From positions 42,357 to 106,356 of the forward strand of contig JACTVG010000007.1 of assembly GCA_015660965.1 (NCBI GenBank): DNA of 64,000 bases, given 5' to 3'. Positions 54,790 to 62,266 of the stretch are shown here, in pieces (the stretch's first letter is position 1; every line of letters starts with the position of its first letter). The position numbers were made by a program, and so were the translations under genes. This DNA is from Methanoregulaceae archaeon (GTDB taxonomy: Archaea > Halobacteriota > Methanomicrobia > Methanomicrobiales > Methanospirillaceae). A model generated the notes under the pieces. That model did not search any database. It saw only the letters and a list, made by a program, of their open reading frames with translations, and was not told where the DNA came from.

Positions 54790-56214
54790 TTACGGGCTGC
54801 CAGGCGTGTACGATGCAGGAAGCGTAAATTCGGTTACTTTCAAGTTGTCAGGCCAGATGATGAGTGGCCTGATCTGGCCGATCTTGGAATTGAACTTCAG
54901 CTGCATCATCCACAGGTCGAACTGCGACTCTCGGAAGTCGCTCGAGAACGAGATCGTTCCACCCTTCATGGCGTCGATAATCTGGGGCATGTTCAGGTTG
55001 ACAAGGGCCTGCCTGACAGAGGCCTTGTCTGTCGTGCCCGCGTTCTCGATCGCTTTTGCCGCAATATAGACTGCCTCGTACGTGGACACGCCCATCATCT
55101 CAGGGTACGTACCGTACTTAGCATAGTAGTTGTTTTTAAACGCGTTTTGGGCGTCACCGAGCGCACCGGCCGGCGTCGCGAACAGTGAGAACCAGGTCTC
55201 GATAATGGCCCCTTCACCATACTGACCAACTTCCTTATAGACCCGGGGGTCGTCATTTTGATCGCTAAGTAGGAATAATGTGTTCAGCCCGATATCCTTC
55301 CGCGCCTGCGTGATGAGCGCGACGGACTCGAGCGGTAATGCAACGATATAAACCGCATCGGGGTTTGTGGCCTTGATCGAGGTCAGGAGCGTACTGAAAT
55401 CCGCGGTCACGGGCGTACTGAAATCGCTTTCCCCCACCTCAAAGCTCTGCTGGGAGACCAGCTTGATATTTAGGTTGTTATTCGTGATCGTTTTGATCAC
55501 CGCTGACTGCACGCTCTTGCCCCACCCAGTGTCATAATAGATCAGGGCGAGCCGGAACGGGCGGTCGGCATTGGCGTTCAGCTTCTGGTTGACTGCGGGC
55601 CGGATCACCTGGTCGATGAACGTCATCATGTATTGCGCGTTGGTGTCGGTTGTCGGGCAGTGGAGGAAGATATAGCTGGTATCGATGTCGGTACGGTGGG
55701 TAATAATCGGTATCCCTGAACCGGTCACGATAAACGGGACCTTGTACTCGGCAACAGTCGGCTCATATGATAAAGTGACATCGGGTAAGTACCCCCCGAC
55801 AAGGATATCGACTTTGTCACCGGTTATCAGCTGGGTAGCTGCCGTCTGACCACCTTGCTGAGTAGACTCGTCATCGGCGACGAACACCTTGATCGGAACC
55901 ATGGTTCCGTTGATATTGATGCCACCATTTGCATTAATTTCGGCAGCAGCGAGCTGCGCACCTTGCGATGTCATCTTCCCAATATTGCCGTATATACTAG
56001 GAGTGAGCGAGGCAATCACTCCGACCTTCACCTCAGATGCCTGCGTCTGCGGGCTGGCCTGTTGTATAGCAGAGGAGGTCGTTGCAAGTAATGTCGTACG
56101 GGGAGCCGCAGAAGGCTGTGTGGATGTAGTTGATCCAAAACAGCCTGAACTTAGGATGCATAAGATCAGGATACCGGAAACAATAAAGAATGGATGATGA
56201 TGGATTTGTCGCAT
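54790..56214 (-). CDS. Branched-chain amino acid-type ABC substrate-binding lipoprotein (LivJ-like)
   Basis: About 474 residues. Signal and lipobox in IVSGILILCILSSGCFG, with the lipidated cysteine near residue 23; a Ser/Thr linker; then the periplasmic-binding type I fold: VKVGVIASLTPSIYGNIGKMTSQGAQLAAAEINANGGI-type start, DDESTQQGGQTAATQLI, and EAVYIAAKAIENAG. ATG 56214 gives the lipoprotein start; a longer frame to 56304 is unlikely. No Liv permease or ATPase genes are nearby, so it is an orphan. GC is high relative to flanks, consistent with acquisition. Confidence 0.9.
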   Translation of the reverse strand: MRQIHHHPFFIVSGILILCILSSGCFGSTTSTQPSAAPRTTLLATTSSAIQQASPQTQASEVKVGVIASLTPSIYGNIGKMTSQGAQLAAAEINANGGININGTMVPIKVFVADDESTQQGGQTAATQLITGDKVDILVGGYLPDVTLSYEPTVAEYKVPFIVTGSGIPIITHRTDIDTSYIFLHCPTTDTNAQYMMTFIDQVIRPAVNQKLNANADRPFRLALIYYDTGWGKSVQSAVIKTITNNNLNIKLVSQQSFEVGESDFSTPVTADFSTLLTSIKATNPDAVYIVALPLESVALITQARKDIGLNTLFLLSDQNDDPRVYKEVGQYGEGAIIETWFSLFATPAGALGDAQNAFKNNYYAKYGTYPEMMGVSTYEAVYIAAKAIENAGTTDKASVRQALVNLNMPQIIDAMKGGTISFSSDFRESQFDLWMMQLKFNSKIGQIRPLIIWPDNLKVTEFTLPASYTPGSP

Positions 56215-56347
56215 AGGCAACAATGAATAATCGATCCAAAATAAATTTTTGGTTTTTATGGGTTTGCGGTACTTGAAGGAAAAATAAGGAAAAATTGATA
56301 CCAAAAACTAGCCCGAGTATGGTATGGGTTTTTCATATCCATTCTAT

Positions 56348-56480
56348 GGTTCTGGTGCGTTGTTGTGCCTTCACTATGGAACACAGAGAATTTGCTATTT
56401 AGTGACTTCAGAAAACAGACGAAGTAGTTATGGAATATTCTGGAAAAACATATGAATGCCACGAAAATGGCACCAGAACC
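56348..56480. repeat. 11-bp inverted repeat flanking 111 bases
   Basis: GGTTCTGGTGC at 56348-56358 and its exact complement at 56470-56480 bound a non-coding 133-base segment. It may be the remnant of a miniature inverted-repeat element; no target duplication was evident. The rest of the 56215-56560 gap is AT-rich and non-coding apart from the CRISPR-like repeat. Confidence 0.35.
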
Positions 56481-56498
56481 GGATCTGCCCCTTCATAC

Positions 56499-56526
56499 GT
56501 TTCATTCCCACGCTCGTGGGGAACTC
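56499..56526 (+). CRISPR. Single type I-E-like CRISPR repeat (orphan)
   Basis: A 28-base unit beginning GTTTCATT, with a stem CCCACG (56507-56512) / CGTGGG (56515-56520) and ending GAACTC. This matches, from memory, the consensus of type I-E repeats in length, stem sequence and terminal GAACTC. No second copy lies about 60 bases to either side, and no cas genes are adjacent. It is probably a decayed array or a single leftover repeat; chance similarity cannot be excluded. Confidence 0.5.
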
Positions 56527-56560
56527 GTAATCATTTTTTGAATTATACGCGACAACAACA

Positions 56561-56698
56561 TTAATCTCGCCTCTTCATCCGCTTCCTCATACCTTCACTG
56601 CGTCGCTGTGAGGGCGTGACGGTTTTAACGTGACCGGCAGTTGACTGTTTTACTTTGTTTGCCCTCTCTTCAAGTTTCTTCCTCAGGTCTTTGGTCAT
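56561..56698 (-). CDS. 45-residue basic small protein
   Basis: Reads MTKDLRKKLEERANKVKQS and continues basic to RKRMKRRD. Its ATG overlaps the stop of the preceding minus-strand frame (56695-56916) as ATGA. Composition suggests nucleic-acid binding. No family recognised; the overlap with an upstream frame is the main support. Confidence 0.35.
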   Translation of the reverse strand: MTKDLRKKLEERANKVKQSTAGHVKTVTPSQRRSEGMRKRMKRRD

Positions 56699-56916
56699 AT
56701 CTCATACTTCCCGTTGCTGTGTGCAACATCAATCAGTTCGTCGAACACGTTGTCAGTCAGATAGCGTGACATAGAAGTCAGGGAGCAAAAGGTGCCCAAA
56801 TGCTCTGAAATATATTGCCATAGGATGAACATGGTATCTATGTGGTGCGAGAAGAAAAATTCGATTAAAACGGAAATTTTAAAAAATAATGTCAAAAAAA
56901 TCGCGGGATTAGTCAC
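56695..56916 (-). CDS. Small ORF upstream of the 45-residue protein, doubtful
   Basis: Up to 73 residues; the C-terminal part SMSRYLTDNVFDELIDVAHSNG looks protein-like, while the first 30 residues are hydrophobic and AT-driven. Possible internal start at MSRYLTD. If real it is coupled to the next frame. A plus-strand frame of similar length (56792-56974) opposes it, so strand choice is uncertain. Confidence 0.25.
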   Translation of the reverse strand: MTNPAIFLTLFFKISVLIEFFFSHHIDTMFILWQYISEHLGTFCSLTSMSRYLTDNVFDELIDVAHSNGKYEI

Positions 56917-56979
56917 AAAATTCGGAATTTCCCGGTACTATTACAAGAGAATAAGAGAATCCATCGTACACTGATAGTC

Positions 56980-57309
56980 ATGAAATATACGATACGCCAT
57001 GTAAAAAGATTCCTTGAACAGGGAAAGATTGATCCCAATCTCTGGATGGAGCATTTTCCCACGCTCCTGGATACACGAGTGCCGGGGTGCAGGGATTGTG
57101 AGGATTATAAAAAGAAACTCTGTGAGGGTGGCAGGAATCCGGTAGATTGTTTTCTTTCAATAAAACCCGAACCAGGTCAGGTGCCAGGAACACCTGCCGG
57201 TGATGAACCCGAAAGGAAAAAATCAAAACCTCCTCAGTGGAGCCGCAAAGGTCATGACAGGAGCAAGCCTCCGGTGGCAAACAAAACATACGACCAGTCA
57301 AAGATGTAA
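56980..57309 (+). CDS. Small cysteine-containing basic protein, unknown
   Basis: A 109-residue protein. The N-terminal half (MKYTIRHVKRFLEQGKIDPN, DTRVPGCRDCEDYKKKLCEGG) has four cysteines in C-x2-C-x7-C-x8-C spacing, a possible zinc site; the C-terminal half is Lys/Pro-rich and disordered. It overlaps the minus-strand tiny ORF at its 3' end by 12 bases. No family recognised. Confidence 0.5.
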   Translation: MKYTIRHVKRFLEQGKIDPNLWMEHFPTLLDTRVPGCRDCEDYKKKLCEGGRNPVDCFLSIKPEPGQVPGTPAGDEPERKKSKPPQWSRKGHDRSKPPVANKTYDQSKM

Positions 57310-57384
57310 ATCCGGAGAGGCTCCTGCTCCTCTGCCATATTTTTTTCGCAAAAACTCCTCTAACTCCTCCTCAGCGTCCTTCAT
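57298..57384 (-). CDS. 28-residue tiny ORF with strong ribosome binding site
   Basis: Begins MKDAEEELEEFLRKKYG. It is preceded by GGAGGTGAAAA directly before ATG, a near-perfect Shine-Dalgarno that supports translation. Amphipathic acidic/basic helix. Third frame of a tiny minus-strand operon; function unknown. Confidence 0.4.
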   Translation of the reverse strand: MKDAEEELEEFLRKKYGRGAGASPDLHL

Positions 57385-57387
57385 TTT

Positions 57388-57462
57388 TCACCTCCGCGCC
57401 TTTCGCTTCCGCTTGTTCTTCTTGGCTTTCTTTTCCTTTCGCTCACACTTTTCACGCATCAT
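57388..57462 (-). CDS. 24-residue Lys/Arg-rich tiny ORF
   Basis: Starts MMREKCERKEKKAKKNK and ends KARR; two ATGs are adjacent. Its start overlaps the previous frame's stop as ATGA. Extremely basic; could be a real microprotein or a translational relay whose 3' end supplies the Shine-Dalgarno of the next frame. Confidence 0.3.
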   Translation of the reverse strand: MMREKCERKEKKAKKNKRKRKARR

Positions 57463-57665
57463 TTCACCCCTTTTTTCTCCTTCTTTTTCTTCTTGAAAAT
57501 CTCGTCGAAGTTTGGCATTTTTATGTCAACACTCTTCAAAATGGGCATATCCAATCCTTCGATTCGTGTATTAGTCATGAGAGTATTAAGGAATGCAGTT
57601 GAATTGGTTGAAATTTGCGCATTCGAGTGCGGGGCTGGTGGGATTTTAATCAAAAATTCGGACAT
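57459..57665 (-). CDS. 68-residue small protein with lysine tail
   Basis: Starts MSEFLIKIPPAPHSNAQI; contains two similar phrases, IEGLDMPILKSVDIKMPNF, and ends in a lysine-rich run. ATG 57665 is chosen; an in-frame ATG at 57764 would add 33 polar residues. First of three overlapping tiny frames. No family recognised. Confidence 0.4.
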   Translation of the reverse strand: MSEFLIKIPPAPHSNAQISTNSTAFLNTLMTNTRIEGLDMPILKSVDIKMPNFDEIFKKKKKEKKGVK

Positions 57666-57926
57666 TATCCAGTCGTTAGATCCCCATGGGTAACCCAGCT
57701 GGGTACCCCTGTTGTGGGTTGTCTCTCGGTTTTGTTCGTATCTATCCTTATTTTTCGATCTCAAGGGATCAATATCGAAAAAGAACTAAAAAAATAATTT
57801 TCTCCAATAAAATATCACAAACCCAAATTTTATAACTGCAGATTGCAATTAACAATTGTGAATAATTCAGAAAAATACCGTAATGTCCTTCATTGCCTGA
57901 AATGAAGGTAAATAAAGGGTGATCTG

Positions 57927-58856
57927 ATGGGAAGACTCTTTGTAGATATTACAAAAACTATTGGCAATACACCACTGGTCATGTTGAATCGTGTAACACA
58001 AGGTCTGAACGCAACCGTTATTGCCAAGGTTGAATCGTTCAACCCGATGAGCAGTGTGAAAGACCGGATCGGCGTAGCGATGATTGATGCAGCCGAACAT
58101 GCTGGGCTCATCAGGCCGGATACGATCATCCTTGAACCGACAAGCGGTAACACAGGCATTGCGCTTGCGATGGTTGCTGCTGCGCGGGGTTACCGGATAA
58201 CTCTTGTAATGCCCGAGACAATGACCATCGAACGGCGCAAACTGCTTAAGGCGTTCGGGGCAGATCTCATTCTGACTCCGGGCAAGGAGGGAATGAAAGG
58301 GGCCATTGCCCGGGCAGAAGGGATGTTACGGGAGGATCCTCGGTATTTCTACGTCCCGCAGCAGTTCCGGAACCCGGCAAACCCGGCGATTCACCGAAAG
58401 ACCACGGCAGAAGAGATCTGGCGGGACACAGATGGTAAGGTCGACGCGGTTGTAGCCGGTGTCGGGACCGGTGGTACGATCACAGGGGTTGCGGGAGTAC
58501 TCAAGCCAAGGAGGCCGGGATTCAAAGCGATCGCGGTCGAACCCGATGCTTCTCCGGTGTTGTCAGGGGGTCAACCCGGCCCCCACAAGATCCAAGGGAT
58601 TGGTGCCGGGTTCGTTCCTGATGTTCTGGACCGTAGCCTCATCGATGAAATCATCCGTGTAACCAATGAAAACGCCATAGTAACGGCCCGCGATCTTGCG
58701 AGGAAAGAGGGTATTCTTGCCGGGATATCATCCGGTGCCGCTGCCTGGGCAGCTCTGCAGGTTGCAGCGCGTAAGGAGTATGCAGGGAAAGTCATCGTGG
58801 TTATCCTGCCTGATACCGGTGAGCGGTACTTGAGTACTGAACTCTTCGAGATATAG
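57927..58856 (+). CDS. cysK: Cysteine synthase (O-acetylserine sulfhydrylase)
   Basis: A 309-residue PLP enzyme making cysteine from O-acetylserine and sulfide. The PLP lysine is K45 in MSSVKDRIG; the substrate loop TSGNTG is at 72-77, and GTGGTITG near 180 anchors the cofactor phosphate. GC-rich codons contrast with the AT-rich gap upstream. It is 11 bases before cysE. Many methanogens make cysteine on tRNA instead (SepRS/SepCysS), so this pair looks like an acquired bacterial-type route. Confidence 0.96.
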   Translation: MGRLFVDITKTIGNTPLVMLNRVTQGLNATVIAKVESFNPMSSVKDRIGVAMIDAAEHAGLIRPDTIILEPTSGNTGIALAMVAAARGYRITLVMPETMTIERRKLLKAFGADLILTPGKEGMKGAIARAEGMLREDPRYFYVPQQFRNPANPAIHRKTTAEEIWRDTDGKVDAVVAGVGTGGTITGVAGVLKPRRPGFKAIAVEPDASPVLSGGQPGPHKIQGIGAGFVPDVLDRSLIDEIIRVTNENAIVTARDLARKEGILAGISSGAAAWAALQVAARKEYAGKVIVVILPDTGERYLSTELFEI

Positions 58857-58867
58857 GGGGAGATTTC

Positions 58868-59833
58868 ATGGTATTTGATTACATCAGGGAGGATATTCGG
58901 GCGATCTTCTCCAAAGATCCAGCCGCCAGGTCCACAGTTGAAATCCTGTTCTGTTACCCTGGGCTCCATGCACTCTGGTTCCACCGGCGCACCCACTGGC
59001 TTTGGGTACACGATCTGAAGTTCTGTGCACGATTCGTCTCCCATATCAGCCGGTTCCTGACCGGCATTGAGATCCATCCCGGTGCAACAATCGGGCGACG
59101 GGTTGTCATCGATCACGGGATGGGTGTCGTGATCGGGCAGACTGCCGAAGTCGGAAATGACGTCCTGATATACATGGGGGTCGTCCTCGGTGGCACCGCA
59201 CTTGAGAATGTCAAGCGGCACCCAACGGTGGAAGATAACGTGATCATCGGTTCCGGTGCAATCGTACTCGGGCCGATCCGGATTGGAAAAGGAGCAAAGG
59301 TCGGGGCCGGATCAGTTGTCGTCAGATCGGTTCCGCCAGGTGCTACCGTTGTCGGGGTGCCGGGAAGGATTGCAGGGCCGGATTGTGGCCCTAAGGTGGA
59401 GCAGGGGCTTGAAGGCATGCCCGACCCGATGCTCAGGGTGGTGAGTCGGCTCCTCGATCGCCAGAACCGGCTGGAAGAGCGCCTACGCTCAATGGAGCTG
59501 GCGCTCCCGACACCGGAAGCCGCGGCGCTCAAAGCCGAGCACGTGTGCGAGGACCTGATACGGGGGGTGCTGAAAGAGGTACTCGATCCAGAAGTCGGCA
59601 TTGATATCGTTGATCTCGGGCTGATTAAGGAGATCCGTGTGCATGGGACCAGCGTGCAGATCGATATGGTTCTGACAAGCAAGGCATGCCCGTTGGTCGA
59701 TCACCTCTCAGATCAGGTGAAACGGAAGGTGTTGGGCGTGTGCGGCATCGAGAACGTCGAGGTAAACGTACTTGATGAGCCCTGGAACTGGGACCGGTTC
59801 GTGAAGCAGCGGGGAATGTTGAAGGAAATTTAA
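58868..59833 (+). CDS. cysE: Serine O-acetyltransferase fused to a MIP18/DUF59 domain
   Basis: A 321-residue fusion. Residues 1-170 are a short (EpsC-type) serine acetyltransferase: FFHRRTH-like start (here [10 protein letters not shown]), left-handed hexapeptide repeats (about 68-165), [16 protein letters not shown] with the catalytic histidine, and GVPGRI. A charged helix (about 185-222) links to residues 225-305, a DUF59/MIP18 domain: [19 protein letters not shown] and [11 protein letters not shown] with C274, the cysteine used in Fe-S cluster assembly factors such as SufT. The fusion ties cysteine supply to Fe-S cluster building. GC-rich like cysK. Confidence 0.93.
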   Translation: MVFDYIREDIRAIFSKDPAARSTVEILFCYPGLHALWFHRRTHWLWVHDLKFCARFVSHISRFLTGIEIHPGATIGRRVVIDHGMGVVIGQTAEVGNDVLIYMGVVLGGTALENVKRHPTVEDNVIIGSGAIVLGPIRIGKGAKVGAGSVVVRSVPPGATVVGVPGRIAGPDCGPKVEQGLEGMPDPMLRVVSRLLDRQNRLEERLRSMELALPTPEAAALKAEHVCEDLIRGVLKEVLDPEVGIDIVDLGLIKEIRVHGTSVQIDMVLTSKACPLVDHLSDQVKRKVLGVCGIENVEVNVLDEPWNWDRFVKQRGMLKEI

Positions 59834-59929
59834 CGGCACCTATGCCACGCTGCTTTGCATTGTCAATCAGCTTGCCAATATCGATGGTCATCATGTTGTA
59901 TTGCGATCATGGCACTACTCTCGGGTCAC

Positions 59930-60046
59930 TTAACCGCCTGCGACCGGAGGGAAAACGGCGATCTCTATGATACAGAGAGCAATGATCCACCACGTCAGAA
60001 TCCAGAACAGGGAAAATGATCTATTTTCGAGATGAATATGAGCCAC
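59930..60046 (-). pseudogene. Remnant of a MoaD/ThiS-like sulfur carrier C-terminus
   Basis: The frame ends EIAVFPPVAGG-stop (59930-59965), the highly conserved tail of MoaD-type sulfur carrier proteins including the terminal Gly-Gly that is thiocarboxylated. Upstream, the frame opens at GTG 60046 but reads a tryptophan-rich hydrophobic stretch unlike MoaD, so the body of the gene is missing. It lies ten bases after the cysteine-rich protein on the same strand and opposite cysE, consistent with an intact sulfur-carrier gene having once stood here. The eleven-residue match is the whole basis. Confidence 0.5.
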
Positions 60047-60055
60047 GGACTACCT

Positions 60056-61096
60056 TCACTCCTCCCTCTCCCACCCCTTCGTCGATGATGGCTTCAGGAT
60101 CTTCGTAGCATCTGCCCTCAATAGCATGTTTGTAAGAGCACTGAAAGAGCACAGCGTCCCGCGTCCCACGATCTCCTGACCATCCGGCCCCTGTATATGA
60201 GCGACAATACCTCCTTCTGCTGTAACCTCCACCTCCGTCCCGATCTCGGTCAGCCGGTGCAGGAGGACATTGCCGGTTGCTCCCATAGATTTCTCCAGCC
60301 AGCAGTGCTTGTAGGGGCACATGTTGCAGTACGCTCTGAACAGCTTCGCATTTGCGTCCGGGATCAGTCCGGCGACAATCTCTGCCTTGACCGTACTGTA
60401 AGCCATACAACATCCCAGCACACGCTTTGCGAGGATTTGATCCTCCTTAGCAAGGGTAACCCTGACACTTCCCCCCTTGACCTCGTATCTGTTTTCTATC
60501 CCGAGTTCGTATTTTTTCTTACCAACATTTTCAACATCTTTGAGTTCCTTTTTAATTTTCCTTGCCAAAAACGGTGTTCTGGCTGCACCAATCACTATTG
60601 CACAGACTGGACAGTAGGCGGGTGGTGATGCGGATATCTCGTTACCATTTCTGCCGATAAATCGGGCAACAACGCCGAGCCCGTCACGTTTTATCAGAGT
60701 CCGACCGCCGAGATCCTTGATTGTCATCAACGCAACAGCGGCAGGGGTGAGTACTCTGCCATAACCATACAGAGCGGCGACCAGCTTCATATCCTCCTTC
60801 GTATTGGTTCCTTCTTTTACGACAGCGTCTACAATGTCCTCAGGAATGAGTCCGGCATCGACCTCGGCTGCCAGCACCGCGGGCGACCACACGACTCCCC
60901 AACCTTTACCCATAACATTGCCCCGGTCATCAGTAACTTTTGCCAGAATGCCCCCGGGCTGTTCGTAGGCAAGTACCTTTCCGCCTACTGTACAGATCTC
61001 TTCTGCCACAGCATGGCAAATCCCGCAGGAACCTTCTTTCGGCCGGATGACACCCCTGACCTGATCGGTGAGATCCTCCTTGAACATCATGTGCAT
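60056..61096 (-). CDS. Cysteine-rich protein of unknown function
   Basis: A 346-residue soluble protein. Cysteine groups: SCGICHAVAEEIC (about 23-35), CPVC (about 168-171), GCCMAY (about 228) and YCNMCPYKHCW (about 256-266), enough for one or two Fe-S clusters or zinc sites. Other segments include GKGWGVVWSPAVLAAEVDAGLIPEDIV-type and HIQGPDGQEIVGRGTLCSF. No family recognised. GAGGAGAGA precedes ATG 61096. Its place beside cysK-cysE and the MoaD remnant suggests sulfur or Fe-S metabolism. GC-rich like those genes. Confidence 0.72.
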   Translation of the reverse strand: MHMMFKEDLTDQVRGVIRPKEGSCGICHAVAEEICTVGGKVLAYEQPGGILAKVTDDRGNVMGKGWGVVWSPAVLAAEVDAGLIPEDIVDAVVKEGTNTKEDMKLVAALYGYGRVLTPAAVALMTIKDLGGRTLIKRDGLGVVARFIGRNGNEISASPPAYCPVCAIVIGAARTPFLARKIKKELKDVENVGKKKYELGIENRYEVKGGSVRVTLAKEDQILAKRVLGCCMAYSTVKAEIVAGLIPDANAKLFRAYCNMCPYKHCWLEKSMGATGNVLLHRLTEIGTEVEVTAEGGIVAHIQGPDGQEIVGRGTLCSFSALTNMLLRADATKILKPSSTKGWEREE

Positions 61097-61231
61097 TCTC
61101 TCCTCTCGAGTCTCCTCAAAGAATCACAATTGTGAATATACGCCGAAGGACTATAATAAATATTTGTGGCGGAGATCCAGAAGATTGGATACAAGACTCC
61201 GATGCAGATTATGAAAGAGAAGACCTCCCAT

Positions 61232-61465
61232 TCAAATCAATTTTCCATTTTTCCAGAAAAAATTGTGTTGTGGGTGTTTACTATAGGGTAGGAAACTATT
61301 AGGGTAAAGGGTAGGGTCTTTCACATCTTTGAGAGGTAGAATGTATAAACTATTCGGATTTTTATCATCACCACCAAGTCCTACAACAATATAAACAGGT
61401 ATTTTTCGGGTTTCCATGAATTTTTTATAATGTTCGAATTGATCCCATTCGCAGGATTCGAGCAT
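61232..61465 (-). pseudogene. N-terminally truncated nuclease-like fragment
   Basis: A 77-residue frame (IPVYIVVGLGGDDKNPNSLY, LPLKDVKDP, ending FFWKNGKLI) that looks like the second half of a PD-(D/E)XK-type nuclease domain. A stop 18 codons upstream of the first Met and an opposing gene leave no room for the missing catalytic first half. Probably a remnant of a mobile or defence gene. Moderate-to-low certainty on family. Confidence 0.35.
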
Positions 61466-61492
61466 ACCATACGCCCCAACAGAAGGTGTGAT

Positions 61493-61771
61493 ATGAATCC
61501 CTCAGGCGGTTATAGGATCAAGACGAATATCTCAGCTATGCTGAAAATGGCGGGGCAGGATAAACGATTCGATGAGATCGGAGCGGACCTTGCTAACAAA
61601 AAGCAGATACCCCTCGCCGACTTCAGCGCATTCGTATTCGGAAATCTCGATAAACTCGGTGCATTTTACGACAGCGAGCTGGCAAAGATCGGTAGACCCC
61701 TGACAGCAGATGAGTTCAATGACGTCATCAAGCGGGGAGTTGATGAGTTCGAGAAGGAACTTCGAGGTTGA
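61493..61771 (+). CDS. 92-residue protein of unknown function
   Basis: Starts at ATG 61493 after AGAAGGTG; an in-frame ATG at 61430 lies within the opposing fragment and is less likely. The sequence (MNPSGGYRIKTNISAMLKMA, FGNLDKLGAFYDSELAKIG, VIKRGVDEFEKELRG) is helical and soluble. No family recognised. GC is average for the local accessory segment. Confidence 0.55.
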   Translation: MNPSGGYRIKTNISAMLKMAGQDKRFDEIGADLANKKQIPLADFSAFVFGNLDKLGAFYDSELAKIGRPLTADEFNDVIKRGVDEFEKELRG

Positions 61772-61903
61772 TACGTCAAATCTTCATTATGATGCGTGCG
61801 TGTACGTTTCAGGCTGTTTTAGATCAATTTTCTCCAGAGTCCTTTTCCTTTTATTGTAATTAAAGGAACGACGAAAAATTCAAAATTGCTTCATAAAAAA
61901 TAC

Positions 61904-61926
61904 ACACTAAAAATAGTGTAATTTTT
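61904..61926 (+). terminator. Hairpin followed by T6
   Basis: ACACTA-AAAA-TAGTGT (61904-61919) forms a perfect six-base stem and is followed by ATTTTTTA. It sits 132 bases after the 92-residue gene. It could end that transcript or serve as an operator; a second weak ACACA/TGTGT pair lies at 61939-61956. Confidence 0.35.
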
Positions 61927-61938
61927 TACATATAATAA

Positions 61939-62244
61939 CACACTGTTGACTGTGTATTTTTTAAGTCCATCCACCCAAGGTCGGCCCAGACCTGCACCAT
62001 CACCATCACCGGCCAGAAAACATCTCCTGTCACTATCCAGCTCCGAGTCATGACCAGTACCTGCACCGCAGGTGACATTACCGAACTCAAGGTATCCATC
62101 AACGATGCGCAGAAAGGGACGCTCAGTACAAACCCGGATGTGAGCAGGACATTTGCCGGGACTTCAGGAACCAATAACGTCATCGTAGTAGCAAAATATG
62201 CCAACGGTGCCGAAAGTGTAGTGTTCCAGAACCCGGCACTATGA
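61939..62244 (+). pseudogene. C-terminal fragment of a pilin-like exported protein
   Basis: The frame opens after a stop at 61936 and reads ITITGQKTSPVTIQLRV, DITELKVSINDAQKG, SGTNNVIVVAKYANGAESVV, then stop. This beta-rich pattern resembles the C-terminal domain of methanogen type IV pilin-like (DUF1628) proteins. The expected N-terminal pilin helix and signal are missing and the first in-frame ATG (62050) would begin mid-domain, so it is a fragment. It converges on the TrmB gene. Confidence 0.45.
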
Positions 62245-62266
62245 CGTTTTTTAATTTTTTTCCGAA

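Noticed and set aside
56792..56974. A plus-strand 60-codon frame opposite the doubtful 73-codon frame
   Set aside because: Lys/Asn-rich, AT-driven composition, no start signal.
59625..59894. A minus-strand frame starting MMTIDIGKLIDNAKQRG opposite the end of cysE
   Set aside because: Only the first 24 codons lie outside cysE; the rest is its antisense. It could be the start of a gene cut off by cysE, but this cannot be supported.
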